Shown one piece after another: positions 18,678 through 28,379 of a stretch of 64,000 nt of DNA. Each line of letters opens with the position of its first letter. Within the stretch, counting starts at the first letter, position 1. The translations under genes were made by a program, and so were the position numbers. The notes beneath the pieces are model-generated. The model saw nothing but the letters and a program-made list of their open reading frames with translations. It was not told the DNA's origin and did not search any database. This stretch comes from Methylacidiphilum kamchatkense Kam1 (GTDB lineage Bacteria; Verrucomicrobiota; Verrucomicrobiia; Methylacidiphilales; Methylacidiphilaceae): the NCBI RefSeq assembly GCF_007475525.1, contig NZ_CP037899.1, forward strand, positions 1,364,001-1,428,000, in the 5' to 3' direction.

Positions 18678-19469
18678 TCATTGAGTTCCAATTTTAACCA
18701 GTAATCCTTTTTCTCTAGCACTTAAAAAAAAGCGCTGAAAAAGAAAAAAAGAAAAACCTAAATAACAACAGTTTAAAAAAGTTGCCCAAAAGAGGTGGCT
18801 ATAGGAGTAGGTCCCTTGTAGCCCACCTCTTAATCCCTCAAAAACGTGTGTTGCAGGGACAAGAAACGAAAGGGGCTGTATCCATTTAGGAAGAACGTAG
18901 AGCGGATAAAAGACAGCCGCAAACGGTTGAAAAAGAATCGGTATAGCCCATGCAAGAGACTCTGCAGCCTGTCCCCATCGCAGCAATAAAGCAATGGTCA
19001 AAACACCACAAGCAGAACCCATTAGAAAAAGGTTCCCAATCAGTGGGAGTAAATAGAAACCAATCTGCGTCAAATGGAAATGATAGAAAAGAGCCGCTAA
19101 AAATCCCAATAATCCAAGAATTAAAAGAGATTTGAAGATCCCCACTAGAAAAATCGCTGTAAAAAATTCCTGAATAGTTAGTGGTGTCACAAGAAGATTG
19201 ATTAAATTCTTTGACCAAACGTCTTCTAAAAAAGATACTGTGATCCCCAGCTGAGTCCTGTAGAGCACATCCCAAAGAATCATCGCACCGATTAAAAATT
19301 GAAATGGGCTGGAAATGCTTTTCTCTGCATTAGAAAGAAAAAGAGTCAGATATCCCCAAACAAGAAGGTCCATTACGGGCCAAAAAACAAACTCTAAAAC
19401 TCGAATCCAACTGCGTCTATAAACGTAGGTATAACGTAAAAATAGACCCAATATTCTTTCTAGACTCAT
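18678..19469 (-). CDS. ABC-2 type exporter permease
   Basis: A 263-residue inner-membrane protein with six hydrophobic segments and the ABC-2 C-terminal pattern FQPFAAVFYPLYVLPKWIQPLSFLVPATHVFEGLRG. It is the membrane half of an exporter of the NodJ/DrrB style; the ATPase gene ends 4 bp before its start, so the two form an operon. The exported substrate (polysaccharide, lipid or drug) cannot be told from sequence. Confidence 0.85.
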   Translation of the reverse strand: MSLERILGLFLRYTYVYRRSWIRVLEFVFWPVMDLLVWGYLTLFLSNAEKSISSPFQFLIGAMILWDVLYRTQLGITVSFLEDVWSKNLINLLVTPLTIQEFFTAIFLVGIFKSLLILGLLGFLAALFYHFHLTQIGFYLLPLIGNLFLMGSACGVLTIALLLRWGQAAESLAWAIPILFQPFAAVFYPLYVLPKWIQPLSFLVPATHVFEGLRGGLQGTYSYSHLFWATFLNCCYLGFSFFLFQRFFLSAREKGLLVKIGTQ

Positions 19470-19473
19470 GGAT

Positions 19474-20199
19474 TTATTTCCTAGCTAGCTCTATAAACAG
19501 TTCTTCCAGATTTCTCTGTTTAAACTCCTGCACTATTTCCAGAGGAATCCCCTGTGTGACGATCTTTCCAGATTTCATAAAAATAATCCGATCGCAAAGT
19601 CTTTCCACATCCCGCATATTATGCGAAGTATAAATGATTGTAACTCCAGATTTCTTTCTTAGTTCTAACAAAAGCTCACAGACCTTATCAGCTATGCTTG
19701 GATCCAATCCGGCTGTTGGTTCATCCAAAAACAACAGCTTTGGATCATTCAACAAAGCCTTACAGAGGCAAACTCTAGTCAACTCTCCTGCAGACAAAAA
19801 ACCGGTTACCTTATGTTGCAGATGTGTAATTTCCAACAGATCCAAAAGAAAGTCTATTTTTAGCTCTGGTTGTTTCACCCGATAAAGGCGAGCAAAAACA
19901 AGAAGATTTTCTCGGACAGTTAAATTAGAAGGCAGACTAATATACCCAGATGCAAAATTGGAAAAGGAAAGGATTTCATTTCTTGCCGATAATGGACAGA
20001 AGCCAAAGATGCGTATGGTACCTGAAGTGGGTGTCAGTAATCCCAAAAGCAGATAGATTAGTGTGGTTTTACCTGCACCGTTTGCCCCAAGAAATCCTAC
20101 AATTTCAGACTCCATAATCGAAAATGAAATCTGATCAATAGCCACGAGTTTCCCAAAATCTTTCCTCAAGTTTTTAACTTCTATGGCAATTTTGGACAT
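19474..20199 (-). CDS. ABC exporter ATP-binding protein
   Basis: Partner of the ABC-2 permease downstream. Walker A is GANGAGKTT, Walker B LLFLDEPTAGLD, and the H-loop sits in IIYTSHNMRDVE. The signature is LSAGE instead of LSGGQ, a change tolerated in several ABC-2 exporters. ATG at 20199 (MSKIAIEV) is preferred over a TTG at 20211. About 241 aa, cytosolic face of the inner membrane. Confidence 0.9.
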   Translation of the reverse strand: MSKIAIEVKNLRKDFGKLVAIDQISFSIMESEIVGFLGANGAGKTTLIYLLLGLLTPTSGTIRIFGFCPLSARNEILSFSNFASGYISLPSNLTVRENLLVFARLYRVKQPELKIDFLLDLLEITHLQHKVTGFLSAGELTRVCLCKALLNDPKLLFLDEPTAGLDPSIADKVCELLLELRKKSGVTIIYTSHNMRDVERLCDRIIFMKSGKIVTQGIPLEIVQEFKQRNLEELFIELARK

Positions 20200-20255
20200 A
20201 AAACCAAACAACCGTTCCCTTTTCCTAGCCTATGTCTTTCGGATAAATATAAAGT

Positions 20256-20693
20256 TCATGTCCTAATCCAAAAACTGACTGGGCCCTCATTTATTAAGTA
20301 TACCGTCATGTTTACTCCAAAACAGCCTTTTTTGACTAAGCCATGTTTACTTTCCGCTTTTTCCACAAGATAATCGAAAAGTTTTTTACCTTCTTCTGGA
20401 GGAGCTGCATGATGAAAGGTAGGTCTTTTGCCTTTTAAAAATTCTCCCGCAAGTGTAAATTCAGGAACTATTAATAGTTCTCCATTAATATCAAGAAGCG
20501 AGCGATTCATTTTTCCATTTTCATCTGGAAAAATTCTGCACTGTAGGATTTTCTCTATCATCTGATCGGCTTTTTTTTCGTCATCTCCCTTTTCCACAGC
20601 TAAAAACAATAAAATGCCTCTTCCAATAGAAGAAACCAATCGATCTTCTATCTTGATAGCCGCTTCCTTTACTCTCTGAATCAATCCAATCAT
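20256..20693 (-). CDS. dtd: D-aminoacyl-tRNA deacylase
   Basis: Hydrolyses D-amino acids (and glycine) wrongly attached to tRNA. The 145-residue protein has the IQRVKEAAIKI opening, VPEFTLAGEFLKGKRPTFHHAA in place of the usual SQFTL block (Ser-Gln replaced by Pro-Glu) and the Gly-cisPro motif NEGPVSFW at the C-terminus. All proofreading features are otherwise present. It lies upstream of the ABC exporter genes on the same strand with a 56-bp gap. Confidence 0.92.
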   Translation of the reverse strand: MIGLIQRVKEAAIKIEDRLVSSIGRGILLFLAVEKGDDEKKADQMIEKILQCRIFPDENGKMNRSLLDINGELLIVPEFTLAGEFLKGKRPTFHHAAPPEEGKKLFDYLVEKAESKHGLVKKGCFGVNMTVYLINEGPVSFWIRT

Positions 20694-20919
20694 TCTACAA
20701 AGACAATACGTTCTTCTTTATAGTCATTAAAAAAAATGAAAGCTAAAAAAATTAATCTCCTAAGTCTTGACACCCCTCCTTTTCCTTATTAAAGAAAAGC
20801 ATTTGGTAATGGAGTTTACCATCCAATATTTTGGAAAACCCTTCTTATTTAAGAAGTGATAACTCCTACGGCAACCATTTGCTAAAGAAAAAGATTCGCA
20901 ACATACGAAGGGTTTTCCA

Positions 20920-22077
20920 ATGGAGCACACTTGGTTCTTAGCTTCTTTTTGGATGGCTTTAGCAGTGCTCGCCGCATTGCTAGCTCTTCAGTTTAGGGTT
21001 TCTGCGGCCCTCATTGAAATAATAATTGGTATCTTAGGCCAATATTTAGCTACTATACTCTTCGGCAAAACTGGACTCAATCCTAAAGAAGGCTGGATTA
21101 CTTTTCTTGCTGGATTAGGAGCCATTATGCTCACCTTTATGGCTGGCTCTGAGCTCGATCCAACTTCTTTTCGAAAACAATGGAAGGAAGCTACATTTAT
21201 TGGTCTACTAACTTTTTTTGTCCCCTTCTTAAGTTGTTCATTTTTTGCGCACGCCATTTTTCAGTGGAACTGGAGAGCCTCTTTACTTGGTGGAATTGCT
21301 CTCTCTGCTACTTCAGTTGCCGTTATGTATACGGTTCTTCTGGAACTTGGACTGAACAAAACAAGCTACGGAAAGGGGCTCTTAGTAGCTTGCTTTATCA
21401 ACGATCTTAGCTCCGTGCTCCTATTAGGATTCCTTTTTGCTCCCTTCGGTTGGAAAACAGGAGTATTAACAGGAACAGTCCTCATTTGTGCCCTCATTTT
21501 ACCCAAAATCACTCCTGTTTTTCTAAAATACTACGCAAACAAACCCTCAGAGTTAGAAATAAAATACCTCCTATTTTTCCTTTTTACCCTTGGAGGTATT
21601 GCCGTATGGGCAGGTTCAGAAGCTGTCTTACCAGCCTATATCATCGGCATGACATTAGCAGGATCGATTGAACAACACCATGATTTCATTAAACGGCTGC
21701 GTACCGTAACGCTAGGCATGCTGACTCCCTTTTATTTTATTAGAGCTGGATCATTTGTCGATTTAACTGAATTAACAAAAAGTTTTTTGCCTGTTTTCCT
21801 TTTTTTTATTCTGCAACAGCTTTCAAAATTTATTAGCATTTTCCCTTTTTTAGTAAAAAGAAAGAAATTGCAAGAAGCAGCCTATACTACTTTACTTATG
21901 TCGACTGGTTTAACCTTTAATGTGATTTGCTGTCTCTATGGGCTATCTCACGAAATTATTTCTCAAAAACAGTATTCGATTTTAATTCCAGTCATTATTA
22001 CCACAGCTATTATCCCGACGCTGGTCGCGAATCGGTTCTTCATTCCCTGGCATCATCTGAAGGAAAAAAGAACATAA
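20920..22077 (+). CDS. Cation/proton antiporter (CPA2, NapA/Kef type)
   Basis: An integral membrane protein of 385 residues with about 11-13 hydrophobic segments. The block FINDLSSVLLLGFLF is the N-D transport motif of the Kef/NapA group, and GSELDPTSFRKQW is the conserved loop after helix 3. There is no RCK or other regulatory domain at the C-terminus. It should exchange Na+ or K+ for protons. A TTGACA hexamer at 20767-20772 lies in the 220-bp upstream gap and may belong to its promoter. Confidence 0.88.
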   Translation: MEHTWFLASFWMALAVLAALLALQFRVSAALIEIIIGILGQYLATILFGKTGLNPKEGWITFLAGLGAIMLTFMAGSELDPTSFRKQWKEATFIGLLTFFVPFLSCSFFAHAIFQWNWRASLLGGIALSATSVAVMYTVLLELGLNKTSYGKGLLVACFINDLSSVLLLGFLFAPFGWKTGVLTGTVLICALILPKITPVFLKYYANKPSELEIKYLLFFLFTLGGIAVWAGSEAVLPAYIIGMTLAGSIEQHHDFIKRLRTVTLGMLTPFYFIRAGSFVDLTELTKSFLPVFLFFILQQLSKFISIFPFLVKRKKLQEAAYTTLLMSTGLTFNVICCLYGLSHEIISQKQYSILIPVIITTAIIPTLVANRFFIPWHHLKEKRT

Positions 22078-22149
22078 AGAAACTGCATTGTTTTTTTTCG
22101 ACAAGATTTAAAAAAATATATAATGTAATTTTCTCTGGCTAAAAGCGTT

Positions 22150-22232
22150 GCCGGTGTGGCGGAATGGCAGACGCGCCAGACTCAAAATCTGGTCCGGGCA
22201 ACCGGGTGTGGGTTCGACTCCCTCCACCGGCA
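22150..22232 (+). tRNA. tRNA-Leu, anticodon CAA
   Basis: Acceptor arms GCCGGTG/CACCGGC pair perfectly; the anticodon stem CCAGA/TCTGG closes the loop CTCAAAA (anticodon CAA, reads UUG). A long variable arm (GTCCGGGCAACCGGGT) is present as expected for leucine. Discriminator is A, CCA not encoded. Length 83 nt. Confidence 0.96.
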
Positions 22233-22235
22233 CAA

Positions 22236-22263
22236 AAGTCAAAAAGATTTTTTCTTTTGACTT
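22236..22263 (+). terminator. Intrinsic terminator after tRNA-Leu
   Basis: AAGTCAAAA (22236-22244) pairs with TTTTGACTT (22255-22263) around a 10-base loop; pyrimidine-rich sequence (CTCTTTCTCT) follows. It lies 3 bp behind the tRNA. The stem is AT rich and so only moderately stable. Beyond it, up to 22571, no gene is visible. Confidence 0.5.
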
Positions 22264-22571
22264 CTCTTTCTCTACCTTATGAAAACCTTTGGATGGTTGA
22301 ACAAATGCCTTTGGGTTGCAAATGCGTAATTAAAAAAAAACATAAAGAAAAGCAACACAAGTAAAACAAAACTATATCCAATAAGAGTCTTCTCAAAAAT
22401 AAATGGAGAACTACTTAAAGATTGGACCAGGAACCACTTATAGGATTTCTTTCTTTGATGCTTGATAGCCTTTAGGAAGATAACTGAAATTAAAAGGTAG
22501 GCTCTTTATTCTGTAGAGGAGACGAAAAAGAACAGTTTGACAACTTTTGTTTCTCTCTCTTGAACCTCTTT

Positions 22572-23567
22572 TTAACTACCGATATTCTTTTCTTTTTCCC
22601 TATCCAAAATAAGAGAGTTGATATATTGGGCTCGTTCAAAGGTCTCAGGATCTGGACATCTCTTTTGGCTCAATAAACCTCTCCATTCTTCTAAAGAAGA
22701 ATAGCCATGCTTATCCATCCAATTAACAAGCCCTTTTTCCATGACGTTTAGATATTCAGGCCCATTTTTTAAAAGCGCAGAACAAAGCATGACGATGGTC
22801 GCACCCACTAAAATCAACTGGATAGCATCTTTTGGTTCCATAACACCTCCAGTCGCTGCCAAATCCACTTTTAAGCGATCGAATAAGATTCCAATCCACC
22901 TCAAAGAAAGAAAAGTATCACGGCTTGTTCCTAATAGCATTTGGCTTTTAATTTCAATCTTTTCTGTATTTATTCCAGGCTGCATAAATCGATTAAATAA
23001 AACAAGTCCGTTCGCTCCTGCAGCTAGGAACCTCTTTGCCATATTTCCTACATTTGTATAAAAGGGACTAATTTTTACAGCTAGGGGAATCTGGATCTCT
23101 TGTCTAACAAGACGCACAATATCAAGTGTAAACATCTCGATGGAATCAGCCGATTGATCCATATCTGTAGGCATCCAGAAAATATTGAGCTCTAAGGCAT
23201 CTGCTCCTGCCTCTTCTATTTTTTTGGCGAATCGACACCACCATCCTGGAGATTTTCCATTGAGGCTTGCAATAATTGGAATCTGTACTTTGTTTTTTGC
23301 TTCTCTTATCAAATGAAGATACGATTCTGGGCTAAAATAATCTTCAAGTGCAGAAAACTTTGCATACTTACCACTCAAATCTGTATAGTGTTTTTCAGCA
23401 ATTGCTTCCTTGATAATCTGCTCTTCGAACAAGGATGGCAAAACAATGGCCGCAGCTCCAGCTTGTTCTAACTGCTGAATACCTGAAAGAGAAGAGGAAA
23501 GAGGAGAAGCCCCAGCCACTAAGGGAGACCGTAAAGTAAGCCCTAGATACTGTACCTGCAGAGTCAT
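22572..23567 (-). CDS. Dihydroorotate dehydrogenase-like flavoprotein
   Basis: A (beta/alpha)8 FMN protein of 331 residues related to PyrD. Visible blocks are LRSPLVAGASPLS, IIASLNG, GADALELNIF, AVKISPFYTN and the FMN-binding LAATGGVMEPKDAIQLILVGATIVMLCSALL. The N-x-S-C-P-N motif that holds the catalytic cysteine or serine in true DHODs is replaced by NIFWMP, so it probably does not make orotate. Similar proteins are often annotated as DHOD-like with no known substrate. Monocistronic. Confidence 0.8.
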   Translation of the reverse strand: MTLQVQYLGLTLRSPLVAGASPLSSSLSGIQQLEQAGAAAIVLPSLFEEQIIKEAIAEKHYTDLSGKYAKFSALEDYFSPESYLHLIREAKNKVQIPIIASLNGKSPGWWCRFAKKIEEAGADALELNIFWMPTDMDQSADSIEMFTLDIVRLVRQEIQIPLAVKISPFYTNVGNMAKRFLAAGANGLVLFNRFMQPGINTEKIEIKSQMLLGTSRDTFLSLRWIGILFDRLKVDLAATGGVMEPKDAIQLILVGATIVMLCSALLKNGPEYLNVMEKGLVNWMDKHGYSSLEEWRGLLSQKRCPDPETFERAQYINSLILDREKEKNIGS

Positions 23568-23756
23568 CTTTTCTTAACCTAAGTGTTTCTTTTGGGTTTA
23601 GCAACTCTAGATTTTGTCTGTTTCTCTTCGGACAGTTACTGGTTTTCAATGAATCTAGAAATCAGTGAACCATCCCTTAAAATCTTCCAAATTCTCATTC
23701 AAAGCATGGGCTCTGCTGCGTCAGCTAACGCCTCAGAAGAGCAAGTCCCTGCTGCC

Positions 23757-24521
23757 TCATTTCCAATAAATGAGAGAATGAAGGGCTTCTAGCTTTATCC
23801 CTTTTTTCCCTTTTAAGGCAATTTCCTTGTTTTTTTCGGCTTCTGTAAAATGAGGTTTTAGGTTAAGCGCCTTATTAAAATCATTTATAGCTTCATCAAA
23901 CCTTCCTAAATCGGTCAAAACAATTCCCCGGTCATTATAAAATTCTGGATTGTTCGGTTCCAACTGAATAGCTCGACTCAAATCCGAGAGAGCTTCCTCT
24001 CTTTCTCCTTTTCTAAAATGGACCCAACCTCGGTTGTCGAAAGCCAACGCATAATTTGGTTTCAGTCGAAGTGCTTCATCGAAGTCCTTGATGGCGAGAA
24101 GATAATTTCCTTTTTTATAAAAAGCCCAACCCCTGTTGTTATAGACATAGGCATTGGATCTATTTCTTCTTATGGATTCAGAATAATCCTTGATAGCCTT
24201 TTCATACTGACCCAATTTGGCTTCTACAATGCCTCGCCGATTAAAATAATCGGGCTGAGGATGGAGTTCTATAGCCCTATTATAATCGGAAATAGCTCTA
24301 TAATAATGCCCCAGAGCTAACCAGACATCGGCCCTATTATTATAAGCTATGGCTAAAGTCTCCCTAGAAAGCTCCCCCGAATCGATTGCCTGCGTATAAT
24401 GCTCCACTGCTTCTTCATAAGATTTATGATATTGCGCATTGAGGCCAGCTTGAAATTCTTGTAATCCAGTCGGAAGCGCTGCAAGCAAAAAGCCAAGTAG
24501 AAAAGCCAAGCATCCTGTCAT
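23757..24521 (-). CDS. Exported tetratricopeptide-repeat protein
   Basis: After a signal peptide (LAFLLGFLLAALPTGLQ, residues 4-20), about six TPR units of 34 residues fill the rest, each with the A-x-x-D-x-x-x-A-I-x-L-x-P pattern (YNRAIELHPQPDYFNRRG, FDEALRLKPNYALAFDNRG and so on). Probably a periplasmic or membrane-bound scaffold; partner unknown. 254 aa. It is transcribed in the same direction as the TonB receptor upstream but is separated from it by a terminator-like hairpin. Confidence 0.85.
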   Translation of the reverse strand: MTGCLAFLLGFLLAALPTGLQEFQAGLNAQYHKSYEEAVEHYTQAIDSGELSRETLAIAYNNRADVWLALGHYYRAISDYNRAIELHPQPDYFNRRGIVEAKLGQYEKAIKDYSESIRRNRSNAYVYNNRGWAFYKKGNYLLAIKDFDEALRLKPNYALAFDNRGWVHFRKGEREEALSDLSRAIQLEPNNPEFYNDRGIVLTDLGRFDEAINDFNKALNLKPHFTEAEKNKEIALKGKKGIKLEALHSLIYWK

Positions 24522-24618
24522 ATCATCTACGAAGCAATCACTAAGCCCAGATTATCAACCTATTATTCTTCCTACAACAAAGAAATTATACTGAATACTT
24601 GTAAGATTCTCGAATAAT

Positions 24619-24698
24619 AAAAAAATCACCTGGCGATTTCTGTAAAACCCAATGCAGAAGATGAAGAAGGAGGATTATTATTTAAAATCGCCAGGTGA
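24619..24698 (-). terminator. Terminator-like inverted repeat behind the TonB receptor gene
   Basis: TCACCTGGCGATTT (24626-24639) and its exact reverse complement (24685-24698) flank a 45-base loop. Read on the minus strand, the stem is followed by seven or more Ts (24619-24625), as in an intrinsic terminator for the receptor gene that ends at 24732. The loop is unusually long. Confidence 0.6.
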
Positions 24699-24731
24699 AA
24701 TTTGTTCTATTTCAGTTCTTTTATCCTAGTT

Positions 24732-27431
24732 TTAGAATTTATAGGCAACTGTTCCTTCAATCCAGAATGGCCAACCAGCAATAATGCTGCTCATATTAAA
24801 AGCACGCGAACCTGCCGATCCAAGTCCAAAAGGCAACCAGTACTTTTCATCTGTAAAATTATACAGATAAAGCCTTGCCTCCCACTTAGGCTGGGTATAA
24901 AAGATCTGAGCATTTAATATAAACTGCGTTGGAATTTTTGTATTATACCAGTAATTAAGGTATTGATCACTCATCACAATGGCTCCAAGAGTTACTCCAA
25001 GGCCTACGTCAGAGGTATAAGTTACAGTACCGCTAAAATACTGGTCAGGAAAACCAATAAAAGGATAATTGGAGGAAGGCATTGAACCAGAGATAGGAAA
25101 GGGTCCATTGACGAATGGTCCTCCGGCTATAGGCACTCCAGTATAATAAGGCAGGATGGGTGTCAACTGTCTCATCCCAGGCCCATGAAGTCCTGGAGGA
25201 AAACCCGACCATTCCTCAACCGCTCTCATATAAATATAGCCCAACCTTGCCCAAAAATGGCGATCAGGCTGATAGGAAGCATTTATCTCAAAACCTTCTA
25301 CATTCGTAGGGGTAGCAGGCAAAGGAGCCCCATTAGGCAAAAACCCTAAATTATTGAGGATCTGATTTTGTGTAAAAGCAGCAGTGGTGATGTACATCTT
25401 GTCTTTTAGAATGTTAAACTTCACTCCTCCTTCTATCAGCTGATTTACCTCGCTGAAGGAATTTGGAGCAAACGTTGGAGCATATCCTCCAATGACCGCA
25501 GCATTGGTGGTCTGCAGCCAGTTAAAATCAAAATAGGCGGTCATCCATGGAAAGGGTTTATAGACCGGGCTTATGTTTACAAGAGGAGCAAAAGCTGCTG
25601 TGCTAAAGTGTGCAAACGGAGCTCCAACTGGTCCTGGAGGCGTGGAAGCGTCGACAAAGTAAAAATTTGCTCTCGCTCCAAATAGCAGACTAAACTTGCT
25701 TGTCCAGTCAATATTATGCTGATAAAAGGGATTGACCGTCCAATAGTTACAATCCGTACTTCCAGAAGCGCCATTTAAAGGCTCATAAAACCATCCAGGA
25801 GGAGCTCCAGGAATCTGCCATTCTCCACCCGCAGGTCCTTTTGGATTATTAACAGCTTTTGCAAAGGGTGCTAAAAAGACGGCGTTCCAACTATAGGGAT
25901 TGGTTGTCATCATGCTCCAAACATTGCCTGCATTCCAAAAAGCGTCGCCAAAATAGTCAAGGTTCCTTTGATAATGCCATTCAATGCCTGCATCAATGTT
26001 ATGCCGCATTAACATTTCGCCAATAGCTCCCTCCCAAAAGGATTTTTTAACCTCTTCATCACCTTCGCTTTTGGAGGTTTCTTTATACTCTTTCATTTCT
26101 TTTGACCCCTTCTCAGGAGCAGCAGCTTCTAAGGGAGTTTCAAAATTCACTCTAATTTCTGTTCTGTTATCCACTTCATAATCCCCTGATAGATAAGCAT
26201 CCACATACAACGAAGGTTCGATCCAGGAGCTACGCGTATACCAAGCAAAGGTATTGTTCACAATCTCAATATTATCTGACACTTTTATCCGTTGGATAAG
26301 CTGAAGCATTCCAGTCATCGCATTGCCCCCACCTGCAGGATTCACAATGTCAGCTCTTCTGTTTACAGGCACAAAAAAAGGACTGACTAAAGTTCCAGCC
26401 AATGCTCCAGGAGGAAGCATTCCAGCGGTATACAGTCCGTTATCGATGAGGGCATTGGTTGGCCTGTTGATTTGATCAGCTAACTGAGGCATAAAGGAAT
26501 AGGTCCCAAAATCAGAATAAAAATCGATTGTATAATTCTCGTAAGGTTTGGCTCCAATGGCCGCATAGAAATTCTGCTGATTGTTGTAAATGTTATTATA
26601 ATAACTACCCTGTTCCTGCCCCATATAGCTAAAACGCCAGGCCACTTTATCATTGACTGGGCCTCCAACATCAGCTCCCCAAAGATATTGGCTGTACATC
26701 CCTGTGGTATCCCAAACATATCCTCTAAACTTGTCAAAATAGGGCTGTTTGGTTATATAGTTCACACTTCCAGGCGTAGGCTGTGTTGCTCCAAAAACCG
26801 CATTGGCAGGACCTTCAGTAATGTCCATTGATTCAACCATATTCCAGCTAAAAGGAACTCCAGCCATGGAATCGTTTTGAAGAGTCATTTCAATGCCGTT
26901 TATATATGGAAGTGCTTGCCTTCCACGAATAGTGATCGCATTGCCCATCCCCCAGTTGAGTTGTGTATAAGCTGTCGGAAGAATCTGAGAAACGCTCAAG
27001 GGATCAAGATAGCCCTGGTAAACCGTTCCTGCTGCTTTAAGCATAGTTGGATTAACAGGTGTTACTTGCCGGGGTGTATCCATTACGCTCATGGGTATCC
27101 CATAAGTAGAGGACACAGGACCTTGTTCGGTTGGAAGAACCGCTGCATTCGGAGCACCAAAGGTTTCCACTGCACTTGGGGGAGCCTCTGTTTGTACAGT
27201 CACCTCTGGCATTGTGATCCTGCCACTAGCCGATTCCCTTTGATTATAAACTGGAATGTAATTTTGTTTGGATTTTTGCTTTCCAGATTGATTTTCTCCG
27301 TTGTATTGGGAATCAGATGATGGATTATTAGTAGTAACATCCTCATCATCAAGACCAAAAAGATTGAGATTTATAAACAATAAGGTCGTAAAGAAAAGTA
27401 TTATCCAAATTTCTTTCCTCTTTCTTATCAT
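24732..27431 (-). CDS. TonB-dependent outer-membrane receptor
   Basis: An 899-residue outer-membrane transporter. After a signal peptide (IWIILFFTTLLFINLNLFG) and a low-complexity spacer comes MPEVTVQTE, possibly the TonB box, then a plug domain (about 130-240) with NAITIRGRQALPYINGIEM and ITEGPANAVFGATQPTPGSVNYITK. The rest is the beta barrel, ending ...EGTVAYKF with the terminal aromatic. A start at ATG 27431 is preferred because AGGAGG stands just before it; the frame runs up to 27458. A set of phased repeats upstream (27520-27571) resembles PhoB boxes, suggesting control by phosphate; substrate unknown. Confidence 0.92.
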   Translation of the reverse strand: MIRKRKEIWIILFFTTLLFINLNLFGLDDEDVTTNNPSSDSQYNGENQSGKQKSKQNYIPVYNQRESASGRITMPEVTVQTEAPPSAVETFGAPNAAVLPTEQGPVSSTYGIPMSVMDTPRQVTPVNPTMLKAAGTVYQGYLDPLSVSQILPTAYTQLNWGMGNAITIRGRQALPYINGIEMTLQNDSMAGVPFSWNMVESMDITEGPANAVFGATQPTPGSVNYITKQPYFDKFRGYVWDTTGMYSQYLWGADVGGPVNDKVAWRFSYMGQEQGSYYNNIYNNQQNFYAAIGAKPYENYTIDFYSDFGTYSFMPQLADQINRPTNALIDNGLYTAGMLPPGALAGTLVSPFFVPVNRRADIVNPAGGGNAMTGMLQLIQRIKVSDNIEIVNNTFAWYTRSSWIEPSLYVDAYLSGDYEVDNRTEIRVNFETPLEAAAPEKGSKEMKEYKETSKSEGDEEVKKSFWEGAIGEMLMRHNIDAGIEWHYQRNLDYFGDAFWNAGNVWSMMTTNPYSWNAVFLAPFAKAVNNPKGPAGGEWQIPGAPPGWFYEPLNGASGSTDCNYWTVNPFYQHNIDWTSKFSLLFGARANFYFVDASTPPGPVGAPFAHFSTAAFAPLVNISPVYKPFPWMTAYFDFNWLQTTNAAVIGGYAPTFAPNSFSEVNQLIEGGVKFNILKDKMYITTAAFTQNQILNNLGFLPNGAPLPATPTNVEGFEINASYQPDRHFWARLGYIYMRAVEEWSGFPPGLHGPGMRQLTPILPYYTGVPIAGGPFVNGPFPISGSMPSSNYPFIGFPDQYFSGTVTYTSDVGLGVTLGAIVMSDQYLNYWYNTKIPTQFILNAQIFYTQPKWEARLYLYNFTDEKYWLPFGLGSAGSRAFNMSSIIAGWPFWIEGTVAYKF

Positions 27432-27519
27432 TTTTCCTCCTAAATTCCTCCTAGACATTATAACGATATGAAAACCGTTAGAACACGACCTCTTGTTTAC
27501 TCTAAAAAAAAGACAAAAG

Positions 27520-27571
27520 GTAGTGACAGTTATGTAAATTATTTATGACAACTTTATGACTTTTTTATGAC
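27520..27571 (-). promoter_or_regulatory. Putative PhoB-type operator, 11-bp phased direct repeats
   Basis: TTTATGAC occurs at 27542, 27553 and 27564, exactly 11 bp apart; a weaker copy (GTAGTGAC) sits in the same phase at 27520. On the minus strand this reads TTGTCATAAA, AAGTCATAAA, TTGTCATAAA, very close to the known Pho box (direct repeats of TGTCA plus an AT-rich spacer, 11-bp period). It lies about 90 bp before the ATG of the TonB receptor gene and points at it. Confidence 0.65.
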
Positions 27572-27574
27572 AAT

Positions 27575-28379
27575 CTTATTTTTGTTATCTTTTTGATGTC
27601 CATACAGATAAGCAGTAACTTTTAGTTTACATTCTGAATATTGATAAAAAACGAACGACTTTAGCTAAAGATTAGAGGACAGAGATAAGGGGATGCTTTT
27701 TAAAAATACCTGTGAAGAGGCTTCTATTGTAAAGTCTAAAAGTGGGAAAGGTGTCCACAAAGGTAGCTTCAAGTAGAAGCAATTTTAGATTCAGGATTTT
27801 ACCCTTCAGACGAATTTTCCTGCAGAAATTTCCCTAAACCTTGCCACATGGTCAATCAACTGTATTTGTTGGCCACAAGGGTCGCAAAGATGCTTCTTAT
27901 TCAGCCAATTCCAAGATAACAGCAGAAAATTTTATTTCTAATAATTAGCTCTCTTATCAATAAACATTGTACGGCCACACTACTCTAAAACCTTTCTCTA
28001 AACCCAAACAAAACAATTCCAATAGCTTCTTCTATGTTTCTTCAAGAGCTTTCCACTCAACTTGCTCAAGAAAATGAAACTCCCATCCAAATCCTCAGAT
28101 TGATTCCAGCATTCAGATTACGCAGGCAAACCTTTTACTCTACAAGCCAGACAAGGCTCCCAGCGGACTGATCACCGACAGATGCCTGAGCTTCCAACCA
28201 CAGAAGAGAAAAATAGGGATTGCTGCAGGCAAAGTAAGCAAACCCCAACGACGATTCGTCTGCTGACTTTTGCCCGTTTCTATTCCTTTTGTTACCAACC
28301 AAAAATACACTTTTCTAATCTTCTATTCGCCTTTGAAATCTATTGTTAAAGATAAGATAAGCAGTGGGGAAAAAGAAGC
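27575..28379. other. Long noncoding stretch between the TonB receptor and RND genes
   Basis: About 800 bp with no acceptable ORF. It contains locally coding-like patches (around 27830-27900 and 28050-28260) with stops in every frame. At 28200-28250 a plus-strand reading RKIGIAAGKVSKP is faintly like the C-terminus of small antitoxin-type proteins, but too little is left. I see decayed sequence, and nothing nameable. Confidence 0.35.

Noticed and set aside
28050-28265. Possible remnant of a small antitoxin gene (RKIGIAAGKVSKP reading)
   Set aside because: Only a dozen residues look suggestive and several stops intervene; not enough to call a gene.
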